Positions 45,401-54,088 of a stretch of 64,000 nucleotides of DNA are shown here, one piece after another; positions within the stretch are counted from its first letter, which is position 1; the number at the start of each line of letters is the position of its first letter. The translations under genes were made by a program, and so were the position numbers. This DNA comes from Glandiceps talaboti. Its lineage: Eukaryota; Hemichordata; Enteropneusta; Spengelidae. The DNA lies in contig NC_135550.1 of the NCBI RefSeq assembly GCF_964340395.1, forward strand, positions 8,253,864 through 8,317,863, read 5' to 3'. The notes below the pieces were generated by a model that was not told the DNA's origin, ran no database searches, and was given only the letters and a program-made list of their open reading frames with translations.

Positions 45401-48251
45401 TATGGAATATATACCCTGGTTGTTCTACGTGTCATGACAACGTGCATCCACGTCACTGGTTGTGCTGTGTTTGAAATATGAGTCAAAACGTTCAAAATTG
45501 GCATTACTTTCCCTGATTTATCTTTGATGTTACTGGCGCTGGTATGATATAATGTTATTCTCCAATATTTTTCTTCATTCAGCTGGAAAATACTCGTGAC
45601 CTAAGGGTTGTCACTATGTGTTGCTATGTTGTTGCTAACAACCCTTAGGTCACAAGTATTTTCCGTGGCTGAACAAAGAAAAATATTTGGGAATAACATC
45701 TAATACTGTCTGATCATAAATCTATGATTAAATGTCTAGCAGACTAGAATTACGACAGCAATGCAAATAACTGATTATTTCAGCAGATAATGAATACAGC
45801 TTGAATCTTTGACTAGTTTTGTACCACAAGTTTTTTTTATCAAGTTAAACGACAATTTGAATTACACGTTTTTATCAGGTTGCCATGGAAAAAGAGATGC
45901 ATAACTTGAAACAAAGCATACAACAGCAAACAACAGAGAACTCTGGACTGAGACAGGCATATGATGCAAGCAGGAAAGATGTTTTCATGCTGAAAGAAAA
46001 ACTAGAAAAAGCCAAGAGTGCACACAAGATGAAAGCCGCTCTTATGAATGGAAGGCCACCATCAAGTGCTAAAGGTAAATACATCATACAATTTACCCTT
46101 CATTTACTGACTTGTAATTCGTATTGGGCATGCTGAGATGTACGGTGGCCCATAGGAGACACAGGAATAATAAAGTTATGGACTTAATAATTGATTTTTG
46201 AGAGCAAAACGGTTAACACAGAGATAAAACTTTTCTTTCATAGGACAAAAAATTATTTTGGGGGGTTCAAAATAGAAATATCAAAGCCAAAAGTTAAACT
46301 TTCTATGACAAAACTTTCTTTTTATAGAGCAGAAAATTAATTTGTAAAACAAGATTTTTAATTCTTGAGGCCGAAAGTTTGTTTATTAGTGATAACATTT
46401 AAGTTGTAGGATAAGATGTTTAATTATTGATGCAATATTTGAAAAAGTAGAACTGACTTTTCTAAAGTTTTGTAACAAGACTTGAAACATCTCATTGCAA
46501 ACTATTAATCCTTAGAGCAGTACACCAAGTTTTCATGAAAAAACTCTAAATTTGTGTAAAAGGTGTTTAAATGGCAAACCAAAATATGCATATAAGTCTA
46601 TTAAAATCTTGTACTCTGATTACAGAAACATTATTAGTCACCTTACAACCTCCTTTTCTTATCGAGGAAATTAACTTAACACAGGATACAACATTAATGT
46701 ATGGGGACAAAACATTAACAGTCGAGGACAAAATATTTTTTTGTGTGGATGACGAAAGTTGGACCGCATGACGGAAATTGATTATATATCCGACAATCCT
46801 CGGTACACTCTTGGCGGCTATTTCAACTTATCAAACAGCACTCTATCTGATCATGTCAAGTGGTAAACACATCAATTGTTTCCAGTGTATAAATGTTTGT
46901 ATAAAGATAATAAAGGATGGAAACACCATTCCCATCTATACTCCAGTTGTGAAAAAAGGACCGATAGCATTATCAAGAGTTTGAAGTTACATTGAAAAAA
47001 TGGTCTTAGAGGATTTTTTGGCCTGATACATGTATGCAGGAGTTTAAGGGAAAATGTTTTTGCATGTTAAGAGAAGAATTTATTTGATGGAAATTTCTAA
47101 TAAAAAACACTCACAAAAATGACAGAAATTTTGACAATATAAAGCAAGTTTAAAACAGTTCATTTCTAAGTTACAATTTCCATTATAATACTAGTAGGAA
47201 ATGGTACGCTGTATCAATTTTTTTTCAACTCGGTATAACATGAAATATTTGTCTGATTTGATATGGTATAGGATTGCATAGTGGAGAGGTTGTCAATGGT
47301 GTTCATTCACGTAGCCGTCCAGCCAGTCCGTCCCCTCACACACGAAGGGCATCTGTCTCCCCACCACGAAGTCAGGATAATTCACAGCGACCAGCATCTG
47401 CATCTGTTGATGCAGAAATTGCGAAGGCTCTCAAGATATTCTTTAAAGATGTGAAAGGTGTGCAACAGCAGTTGAGACATATCAAGGAACAAAATGAAAA
47501 GGTGAGTGATGAAAGGTTGATTTGTCCAAGAAGGTTTGTTCTGTAAGTCTCATCAAGTCTGTCATATTTTAAACTATCAAGTAGAATAAGTGATGACATA
47601 TATTACACAAATTGTTATGACAGAGAACACTAGAACTGATTACATAGCCACATTGTTGTGACACATCACACCAGAACTGATGACATATTACACGCACTTA
47701 TGACAGAGAACTGATGACATATGCATACACTATTTTGACACAGTATACCTGAACTGATGACATAGGTATACATTTTAGTGACATAATACACCAGAATGGA
47801 TGACATGCAAACACTATTATGACACCGTACACCAGAACTGATGACACATTGCACACACACTATATATGACGCATTACACCAGAACGTATGACATTATAGA
47901 CACACCTTGTGACATATATATCACTGTAGAATTGATGACGTAGACACACTTTGTGACATAGCACAACAGAATCGATGACACAGACATGATATTGTTTCGT
48001 AAGATTTATCCTATTTTGCATGGCAGCTATAGTACATATATTTAAAAAAAAAAAAAAAAACATTTTATGTCTGTTATCTCTTGATTTAGGTGAAACCAGA
48101 AGACATGGATGCATTAAAGTCTGTAGCTGTAAAGCAGCGAGATAACTTGAGTCAGGTTGATGAACAATTGTCATCCTGTGTTACAGTTCTTAAAACAAGT
48201 GTTACAGCTGCTATCAGGAGAATGAAAAACCAGGTGAATGGACAGCCATGA
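16240..48251 (+). CDS. KIF28: Kinesin-3 family motor, KIF28 / KLP-6-like
   Basis: Plus-end microtubule motor of the kinesin-3 family. Coding exons: 16240-16290, 21242-21424, 22276-22518, 24311-24406, 25778-25912, 29262-29425, 31103-31214, 31679-31883, 37585-37703, 38302-38456, 39175-39298, 39678-39944, 40577-40789, 41756-41802, 42807-42935, 43187-43321, 44122-44288, 45154-45275, 45879-46074, 47272-47501, 48090-48251. All are GT-AG and the frame is kept throughout, giving 1084 aa. The motor (1 to about 355) shows VRVRPFNQ, P-loop GQTGSGKS (105-112), switch I NATSSRSH (220-227) and switch II DLAGSE (256-261). A short coiled coil follows (about 370-436), then an FHA domain (about 454-545). A KIF1-type central region comes next (about 600-885), with a C2-like segment before residue 850. 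A coiled coil (about 890-955), a Ser/Pro/Arg-rich linker and a helical tail complete it. No PH domain is seen. Motor and FHA wording match KIF28 better than KIF1, KIF13 or KIF16B. C. elegans KLP-6 acts in sensory cilia; that role here is inference. Confidence 0.92.
19050..19172 (+). mobile_element. Possible SINE-like retroposon tail
   Basis: The block TTTCCCTGGGTACT...ACTCCGGTTTCCTCC, followed about 80 bp later by AAATAAATAAAATAAAA, resembles the 3' part of retroposons that are common in invertebrate genomes. No tRNA-like promoter boxes were found upstream, so it would be truncated. Confidence 0.35.
20475..20488. promoter_or_regulatory. Perfect X-box (RFX-type) palindrome
   Basis: GTTGCCATGGCAAC fits the RFX X-box consensus (GTNRCC, 0-3 nt, RGYAAC) perfectly and is fully palindromic. 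It lies in intron 1 of the KIF28-like gene, 4.2 kb after the start codon. RFX factors are known to drive ciliary genes; function at this site is inference. Confidence 0.5.
21770..21848. repeat. (AGAAT)n pentanucleotide repeat
   Basis: About 14-15 units of AATAG/AGAAT decaying into AATCG at the right end, in KIF28 intron 2 (21425-22275). Confidence 0.95.
23303..23322. repeat. Poly-C tract
   Basis: An uninterrupted C run of about 18 in KIF28 intron 3 (22519-24310). The rest of that intron holds no recognisable gene or element. Confidence 0.9.
24713..24897. mobile_element. MITE-like inverted repeat in KIF28 intron 4
   Basis: The left arm 24713-24759 and right arm 24847-24897 are inverted copies at roughly 80% by eye, sharing GGAGTGATC and ATTTTGTT. 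The length is about 185 bp. No target duplication was identified. Confidence 0.65.
25960..26025. repeat. (TA)n microsatellite
   Basis: About 32 TA units with one TC interruption near 26001, followed by a T-rich region with TTTA units to about 26105. It starts about 45 bp after the donor of KIF28 exon 5. Confidence 0.95.
26810..27912 (+). repeat. Three dispersed copies of a sequence of about 90 bp (KIF28 intron 5)
   Basis: Copies at about 26812-26900, 27598-27690 and 27828-27910 share the order CTAGT...CCTATAC-like, GTTACAATTT, ACACC, GTTTAGTTA, ACGTTGGCATCCA. All are in the same orientation, 230-790 bp apart. The rest of intron 5 (25913-29261) has only chance open frames. Confidence 0.7.
27072..27325 (+). 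repeat. Tandem duplication, 127 bp x 2
   Basis: Copy 1 (27072-27198) and copy 2 (27199-27325) are nearly identical, both opening AATGTGACATATATTATAGC. The few differences include a T run and C/T changes, so the duplication is recent. Confidence 0.9.
30049..30113. repeat. Short hairpin 1 in KIF28 intron 6
   Basis: Arms 30049-30074 and 30087-30113 pair with few mismatches around a 12-nt loop. The size is similar to a microRNA precursor, but no homology is claimed. Confidence 0.6.
30153..30209. repeat. Short hairpin 2 in KIF28 intron 6
   Basis: Perfect 17-bp arms (30153-30169 and 30193-30209, TACCTAGTATATTTCAG and its complement) around a 23-nt loop, only 40 bp after hairpin 1. The rest of intron 6 (29426-31102) shows AT-rich sequence; its hydrophobic open frame at 30594-30947 looks like chance. 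Confidence 0.7.
31977..32010. repeat. C-rich tract
   Basis: C runs totalling about 30 bp near the start of KIF28 intron 8 (31884-37584). Confidence 0.9.
32664..32751. mobile_element. Fold-back element family A, copy 1
   Basis: The ends ACACCAGTGCATTTGCTT and AAGCAAATGCACCGGTGT are inverted, with a span of about 88 bp. The interior CTTTCCTTAGCTCA reappears inverted at about 43568-43588 inside another KIF28 intron, which marks a repeat family. Confidence 0.75.
33140..33425. mobile_element. MITE with nested hairpin, 286 bp
   Basis: The outer ends are inverted: GGCCAAGATACACTAAGC at the left matches the complement of the right end, and both share CAATTTGGTGAGCAAT. A second, inner inverted repeat contains TTGCCCAGT and ACATGTGGCAATT (about 33218-33286). 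There is no transposase coding. Confidence 0.85.
34801..34989. mobile_element. MITE flanked by 12-bp direct repeat
   Basis: ACTATAAGGTTA occurs directly repeated at 34801-34812 and 34978-34989. Between them are long imperfect inverted arms sharing CCTGTAGAC, TACACTATTC and CTAACTG. The direct repeat may be the target duplication plus part of the element end. Confidence 0.8.
35017..37584 (+). other. KIF28 intron 8, right part
   Basis: It holds a short (GTGA)n at about 35198-35213 and AT-rich unique sequence. Open frames of 60-96 codons on either strand show no domain, and I support no gene here. Confidence 0.75.
37945..38125. mobile_element. Hairpin MITE in KIF28 intron 9
   Basis: The two halves (37945-38025 and 38038-38125) are inverted, with strong inner arms containing CAGTGTTCTCTG and CAGAGAACACTG and matching outer ends AGAAC...GTTCT. 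The element occupies about a third of the 598-bp intron. Confidence 0.85.
39380..39515. repeat. (GT)n followed by (TGTC)n-rich tract
   Basis: About 17 GT units, then irregular TGTC/TGTT units, in KIF28 intron 11 starting about 80 bp after its donor. Confidence 0.9.
41910..42197. mobile_element. MITE with 43-bp terminal inverted repeats
   Basis: The left end 41910-41952 and right end 42155-42197 are nearly perfect inverted copies (CAGTAAAGTG...TCAGGCTTTGCT). The length is 288 bp, with a T-rich interior of about 200 bp and no coding sequence. It lies in KIF28 intron 14 (41803-42806). Confidence 0.88.
43101..43204 (+). repeat. Triplicated intron-exon boundary of KIF28 exon 16
   Basis: TTTCCTTGGTGATGATG occurs at 43111, 43148 and 43187 with spacings of 37 and 39 bp, each after TGTTTACTTT. 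Only the third copy has the CAG that makes the acceptor, and it forms the first bases of exon 16. The two upstream copies lie in intron 15 and lack AG at the equivalent place. Confidence 0.9.
43527..43896. mobile_element. Fold-back element family A, copy 2
   Basis: The right end CAAGCAAATGCACCGGTGTT and the more diverged left end (ATACCAATGCATTAATTTGG) are inverted. The internal GCCAAGGAAAGACTT is the complement of the interior of the copy at 32664-32751. This copy is about 370 bp, so it has extra internal sequence or an insertion. Confidence 0.65.
44836..44945. repeat. CAGA / CACA / AAAC simple repeats
   Basis: A low-complexity tract of CAGA units passing into ACAC and AAAC units, in KIF28 intron 17. 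Confidence 0.9.
45552..45699. mobile_element. Strong hairpin element in KIF28 intron 18
   Basis: Arms 45552-45611 and 45638-45699 are inverted copies of about 60 bp with few mismatches (for example GTGACCTAAGGGTTGT and its complement), around a 26-nt loop. It is a typical short MITE with no coding sequence. Confidence 0.88.
47588..47985 (+). repeat. Minisatellite of about 33-46 bp units in KIF28 intron 20
   Basis: Nine or so degenerate units, each carrying AGAACTGATGACAT or a close variant and a second TGACA-containing half with ACACC at the end. Copies differ by indels and substitutions, so the array is old. Confidence 0.85.
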
Positions 48252-49074
48252 CCCGGTGACAAACCATGTACATGTACACAGAAGTGAAACTGATGAAAAA
48301 CAAACTTTATGACACATACAACAGTCAGCTGAAGTATGACAATAGCTGTCAGATTTCTTACACTGTCGTCTGGATTCCTCCATCTCTACTTTCTTGTTGT
48401 AACTTAAACTAGAACTTTAAGATGTAAACAAGGGCAGGTTCCCTTGGCTAGATTTGTGTTTTCTTTGTATGCAAAGTGGTTTATGTAGCAATCTTGCTTG
48501 TAAGGTGTATAAACTTTTTATCAGACATTTGTGTTGTCATTGAATGGCAATTATTGAGATATTACATACATAGAGATTGTCATCCATAACATTGACTTTT
48601 TGGGGGGATTTATACAATTTTGTGAAAAAAGTTGAAACAAAATGTGTGCATTTAAGTTAAAAATCTACTCACTTATCATGTAAATCATCAAATCAAGTGA
48701 TTTAAGTAACATTCTAGTCATAAAGACAATTTGACCAATTTCTGTAAAAGTGTAAATATTTGCAAATAATGGTTGTTATTTTCACAAGATACAGGGTATT
48801 ATATAAATTTTCAGAGTAAGCTTCTATACAGATATCTATATTGTATATATTTTTGGGTTGAAAACTCACTTTTATGCGTGGCCAAGAGCTTTAGATGAAA
48901 AACATTACAAGATTGCTTAAAGAGTAACTGCTTACAATCACTATCAGATTTATAATTCGGAATGAGTCTTAATTTTTACATGGAATTAACAATTCCGGTA
49001 CTTGTAGAAGTATCATTCTTCTAAATGTTTATCTTCTTGTGGTCAATGAAAATACACATGATGATATGAGAGGC

Positions 49075-49405
49075 AACAAATACAAGTAGCATAAGGGGCA
49101 TGCTAACAAGTAGAAGTGACATAAGGAGTCAGATATAAGAAAAACAAGTGTCATAAGGGGGCCTATTGATAAGTAGCATGAGGAGCCAGTTTACAAGTCG
49201 TGACATAAATTACAAGAAAACTGAGTTTCATATTAAAAGGGACATTGACAAAATACAAGGGACATAAGGGGCCTCTTGATAAGAAATACAAGTGACATAG
49301 GGTGTAGTAAGAACTGTCTATGACATAAGGGGCTTTGTAAGAAATGCACATGAAAAAGGTGTCTTATTAAACAAGAAATACAAATGAACTAAGGGGCTTC
49401 ATGTC
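49075..49405. repeat. Degenerate ATAAGGGGC-containing repeat
   Basis: About eight or nine irregular units of 30-50 bp combine ACAAGT/AAATACAA with GACATAAGGGGC or variants. Spacing is irregular. Confidence 0.65.
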
Positions 49406-49688
49406 AAGATGCAGTCGTTGGTTTTTTGGGGTTGGAGGATAATTTTTTACACACAAATCAAGTTTCCGATGCTTTAATGTAATGGATAAATTTCTAAAAA
49501 AAAATTGCAATTACGAGCACAATATCAAATGACCAGAAAATAAAGCCTTTATTTTCAGTCCAAACACTTCAACATACATTTTAGTATCACATATAATACA
49601 ACTGCTTGACCCAAATGTTGAGCTTCTAGAGCACATTTTTGTTGTTGTATTTCTTAAAAGTTTGCAGAATTTACAGCTGTTTTTTTTT

Positions 49689-50355
49689 GAAGAAGCTTGC
49701 CCAAGCTGTTAAATGAACTATCAAGATCAGTGAGTCTGATCACAAAGTTTCATGTTGAGATAGAGACCATAAAGATAACACACAAACATCACATACACAT
49801 TGTGGATTCTTTATTTAGTTAATGACATAAACAGTAACTGTATGAAAGAAACAGTTCAGTTGGCTGCTGACCATGGTTTTTATTTGAAGAAATTATACCT
49901 CATGTCTGTTTGTAATTGTAGTAGTCTGCATACTGTTACTGTTTATATTACCAGGTATTAACCAGATAAAGAGTTGACACTAGACTGTGGACAGTCATTC
50001 ATGCCTTTTTTTGCTATGTTTAATCTAAAACTAAAGTCGTTCCCTCGCTCCGATCTGGAGCAATACTATAACCACGTACTGATAGCAACAGCAAATACCA
50101 AAGGCAAGAGCTCATGTCTTTAGCACTCGCTGTTTCTATCACTATATGTAAGTATTCAGTGCTACGGAGCGAGGCAACAAGTTTGTTTTAGATTAACGTA
50201 GCAAAAATGGCACGAACAACTGTCTACAGTCTAAGTTGACACATGTAAGTGATGTTTGTGTGTTATCTTTATGGTGTCTATCTCAACATGAAACCTTGTG
50301 ATCAGGCTCACTTATCTTGATAGTTAGTTTGATAGCTTGGGCAAGCTTCTCCAAG
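49689..50355. mobile_element. Large inverted-repeat element with nested insertion
   Basis: The outer arms 49689-49800 and 50238-50355 share AGAAGCTTGCCCAAGCT and ATAAAGATAACACACAAACA. The inner arms (about 49969-50068 and 50163-50245) continue the same alignment. The left arm is interrupted at 49801-49968 by about 170 bp that itself ends in an inverted pair (49829-49844 / 49930-49946), a probable second element inside the first. Neither has coding sequence. Confidence 0.82.
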
Positions 50356-51222
50356 AAGAGCCATAAAAAGATACATCACAGTTTCAGTATATCATTGAAT
50401 GTTATAAAAGCATTTCTGTAAATAAAAAAATGACAGTCAGTCTGTCCATATCATTAATTTAAAACGACAGCAGATTTAATGACACTATCATTTTTATTAT
50501 GTCTGTATATTTTGTACTCTGAGTTTAACCAAAATTCAGTCCTCAGTTACAAACCGTACCACTTTCAATGTAAAAACTTCAAGTTACATGTCAGTGAAAT
50601 TTTTTAAAAAGGGGAAATATTTTGACTACTCACAACTCTAGTACTTGGAATATCAATACTGATACTATGCAATAATTGTGAATAAAAGCTCTCATTCAAC
50701 TATACAAACAAACACAGTGTTGTGTTTTTTTCATTTATTGCAAACACATTTATTTCTTCTCATCCATTTCTATTCACATTTCACATGTTTCCGACACAAA
50801 GAGCTTCAGTTCCTTGTCAAGTGTGATATGTCTGTATAAATAGATCAAATTACCATATAACAGACAGAGAGGGCTCCAGCCTTTATATTACTGCGCGCGC
50901 CAGCTTCCTTGCTTGTTCTCATCTATGATATTGTTCATGGGAGAAACCCCAATTTGTACTCAGCATTCAGTATAGCGTTATCCATATCCATAGTGTATGT
51001 GTATGTGTGAGCAAGAACATAGCAAATAAATGAGACAGTATTTGTTAAATTATGTTTAGGATATAGTTTAGATATAATTCCCCAATATTTTTTCTTTTGT
51101 TCCGCCAAAGAAAATACGGGTGACCAATCCCCGTTGAAATGTGCTCCGCGTAAAATGCCAATTTACTGCATCCCCGCACAAGATGGTGAAGAAAAATAAT
51201 GAACAATAAAGTAAGTTTTCGT

Positions 51223-51313
51223 ATGGAAGACTGGTGAGGACATCGCCCTGCGAGTTGTCGCTGGTGGCAGTTTTGCAACAACTCGCAGGTTGCTGTCCTC
51301 ACCAGTCTTCCAT
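51223..51313. mobile_element. Hairpin element
   Basis: Arms 51223-51258 and 51278-51313 are near-perfect inverted copies (ATGGAAGACTGGTGAGGAC and its complement; CGAGTTGT/ACAACTCG) with a 19-nt loop. Confidence 0.85.
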
Positions 51314-51807
51314 ATTTTCGTGATTTCGACTCCGTCTATGGTTATCTGCGAACATAAACCTAGTACCTGTCGTTACATTGTAGTATTATGCGGCTAAATT
51401 AAAGATAGTATTTTTCAATTTTAAAATGTTCTATATTTCAAACGTTCGATCTCAATATCGGCTTACAATTCGGAGAAAAAGGTCAGTCAGCCATCTTTCA
51501 CAAACACAGTATCGGACGCAGTATTACATCACATTGTTCTACTTCTTTTAATCTATTTATACGTATTTATAAAATCGACTTATTATATATGGCTATCTTA
51601 CAAGTTACAATAGTTTTGCCAAGGACAAGGTGTTTCAAACATTCTTTGAGAACAAAAAGCTTTTTAACAAAAATTAGTGAATGTGTGTTAAAAATTGATA
51701 TGAAATCTATTGTCACCCAGTATAAAGTAGGGAGAATTTCCTGTTTTCATTCAATTTTAACGTTCATTTATGAGTATTAATGCGTCTCAACGTTCTTTTA
51801 TTCGTTT

Positions 51808-51846
51808 TCGCCTGCCTGCCGGCCTGCCTGCCTGCCAGTGCCTTCA

Positions 51847-51889
<43 letters not shown>

Positions 51890-51890
51890 T
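51808..51890. repeat. (CCTG)n and (TCTG)n microsatellites
   Basis: CCTG-type units at about 51808-51838 and about ten TCTG units at 51847-51890. Confidence 0.95.
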
Positions 51891-52261
51891 AACACCTGAT
51901 CTATTTTGGGTTTTTATTACTTGTTTTTTATTTTGTTGTTAAATATGCAACATTTCAAAAACCTCGGCTAACAAATTATAAAGTGTGAGTTTTGAAATAG
52001 AGAACTAAAACTTTAACATTATGACATTTGCTAAGAAAATAAAAACCCACAATTCAAATACTAAAATTGCCGAGAGAGGGTCGGAGTTCCATCATGACTG
52101 CGGACAGAAAATAATGTGACCGGCCTTTATCTGTTAGATACAAACTCCACGGTAAAATTTGTTGTGGTATTATAAATTGGTGACTCTGTGACCATAGTCC
52201 CTCACAAAATAGAGCTTGTCCCCCGCAAAGATAATACTGGTCCTATCATGTGACCGCAACC

Positions 52262-52473
52262 TTTATCCAATCAGCATTGCGCCGTTCGTCTGTTTATACG
52301 TCCCTGGTTGCGGAGTCCAGGATGGAACGTGTACATGACAACAACGAAATGTAAACACGGTGGTATTACTACGGCAGTTATCTTTGCTGAAAACGCAGTT
52401 CGATAAACACTGCCTCGTTTATACTCCTGTTATTACGTTTATAGCTGAAGTCTATAGTCTATCGTATGCAGCT
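52262..52473 (+). promoter_or_regulatory. Probable promoter and leader of the small gene
   Basis: CCAATCAGC at 52267-52275 is a good NF-Y (CCAAT-box) site, followed by a comparatively GC-rich stretch. The leader would hold two short upstream frames, starting at 52322 and 52335, before the proposed ATG at 52474. The transcription start is not determined. Confidence 0.4.
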
Positions 52474-54088
52474 ATGGTCAATATGAATAGTGAAAAGTTT
52501 GCCATTAACTTGAACAAAATACGTCTTCTTTTATCAAGGTACAAGGTAAGTATTTGTATTTACCAAATAATTTTCTTTCTCTTTTCTTTCCTTGGTGACC
52601 AGGAATGTAGAAGGCTCTCAATATTGTAAGTCAAATCATCGTAAACTTGGTGACTATCCTTTTCCTTATTATTCAGTTTATTAAAATGTAAACAGTCATA
52701 GTCAAAATAGTTTATATCCAAAGTAGTTACAATATCTTGGTTTTTTGGATAACGTAATTGATTCGTCAAATATAGTAGTTTCTTCAGATTTTTCACGTGT
52801 GTTCTTTACATTTCTTCATATATGAAAGATCATATATTCAAAAGTAGAAGTTATCCACTGTCAAGTCTCACACTCTCTTCAATACTCAATCAACACCAGG
52901 TCCTGTTGAAATGTTTTGTGTAGGGGGCCTAATCTCGTAACAGCACATCGTAAGATGTCAAAACCACAATTTCACAAACTCAGATCATAACTGAAATATC
53001 CAAACACAAATGCGTTTAATTTGCCCGAATACAGAATCCTAGTGAACACACACTCATCGTCTTTCTTCTCGCGATGCGACGCGAAGGCACGCGTACGTTG
53101 GGATGGTGCCTGGTAATACGTTGCCATGACTCTTTGTTTACCATAATGCATGCCGGGTAGTTCTTTCATCAGCCACAGACAAGTTGTCTGTGCATCAGCG
53201 TACTAACGTTAAAGATTGCTGACAAAGTTTTCTGTATCTCTTACGATATTCACGTGTAATTTGATTTGATTTAAAGGGTATCTTATTGAATGAAACTTAA
53301 TGTATGTTTTGAGGGCTACATGATGAACCAGTGAAATATAGTTTTCATGGCATAGGTAATAATTTCACCTTAACTTACTTGATTCAACACAATGGTGACA
53401 GTATTTGTAAACTTATTTTATCTATCAGTATTGTTCATTTCAGTGATATTCATACATCAACACCTGTCACCAGAAGACTTAGCTCTGACATTCACGTTGA
53501 CTTGTTTGATGACAACGAGGTTGTCTTTACACCAACAAATGGGTGCTTTAAAATCAGAAGACGACAAACCCGACATCACAAGTGAGTATAGACAAGAATA
53601 GTCACTTTAAAGACAAGGAATCGAAATGTATTACAAGGAACGAGTGAAAAAGACTGGTGTTTCGCGTACTAATTTTAATAGTAAAACCACACTACCTATC
53701 GTATTTTCAGTGATCTTCGATTTCTTTGTCGGACATATATTGTTTATAGACCAGTGCTATTTGTTATATATTTACTTTGGTTATCCGAAATGTCGGGAAG
53801 GGATGGATGATGTGCACACGCTTTATGTTTTTAAAACCCCTCGATTATTTTTGTCACTGAATTATGTACAACATTATATTAAAAGATTGGAAACAAATTA
53901 TAACAGTTCCTTCTCCAAATGAAACTTTTCACTCATAAATCGTTTTTTATTTTTTTTTATTTTCTTTACCTTTATTCATAATAACTCTACTTTATCTTTT
54001 TTTTCCTTGTAGGGGTTTGTTCAGGAGAGTTGTTAATAGAACCAGAAGTGCAGTCAACTCTGCCAAGGCTCATTTTAACATTAATTAA
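52474..54088 (+). CDS. Unknown small basic protein (102 aa), four-exon model with a 23-nt microexon
   Basis: I do not recognise this gene. Proposed coding exons: 52474-52545, 52603-52625 (23 nt), 53444-53581, 54013-54088. All boundaries are GT-AG: donors GTAAGT, GTAAGT, GTGAGT and acceptors CAG, CAG, TAG. Without the microexon the phases do not join, because exon 1 to exon 3 would read TGA at once; with it the frame runs to TAA. The first intron is only 57 bp, has no in-frame stop and is a multiple of three, so its retention would add 19 residues. The protein starts MVNMNSEKFAINL and has a central acidic patch VDLFDDNEVV. Next come TPV and FTPT, possible proline-directed phosphosites, and then a strongly basic stretch (IRRRQTRHHK) before a helical C-terminus. 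No signal peptide, transmembrane segment or known domain is seen. An alternative donor (GTACAA after 52538) would also join exon 1 to exon 3 in frame. The model rests on splice signals only. Confidence 0.5.
53142..53163 (-). promoter_or_regulatory. ZNF143/Staf-like site
   Basis: Read on the minus strand, TACCCGGCATGCATTATG agrees with the Staf/ZNF143 consensus, as I recall it, at all but one position. It lies in a locally CpG-rich stretch (about 53060-53160), inside the second intron of the proposed small gene. It could mark an alternative or antisense promoter. Confidence 0.3.

Larger units (their letters stand above)
48252..50700 (+). other. KIF28 3'UTR (extent uncertain) and downstream sequence
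   Basis: No AATAAA occurs for more than 1.2 kb after the TGA. The first is near 49539 and another is near 50682, and an ATTAAA variant lies near 49364. The 3'UTR end is therefore undecided. The region carries a degenerate repeat and a large inverted repeat, listed separately. Confidence 0.4.
50701..52259. other. Intergenic region before the small gene
   Basis: It contains a hairpin element (51223-51313), CCTG and TCTG simple repeats at 51808-51890, and otherwise AT-rich sequence. No RNA gene or coding exon is supported. Confidence 0.6.

Noticed and set aside
45895-46087. Minus-strand frame opposite KIF28 exon 19
   Set aside because: It is the antisense shadow of a coding exon whose sense frame clearly encodes the kinesin coiled coil.
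53626-53922. 98-codon frame in the last intron of the proposed small gene
   Set aside because: No splice signals linking it to the neighbouring exons and no recognisable domain. It could be tested together with the small gene.
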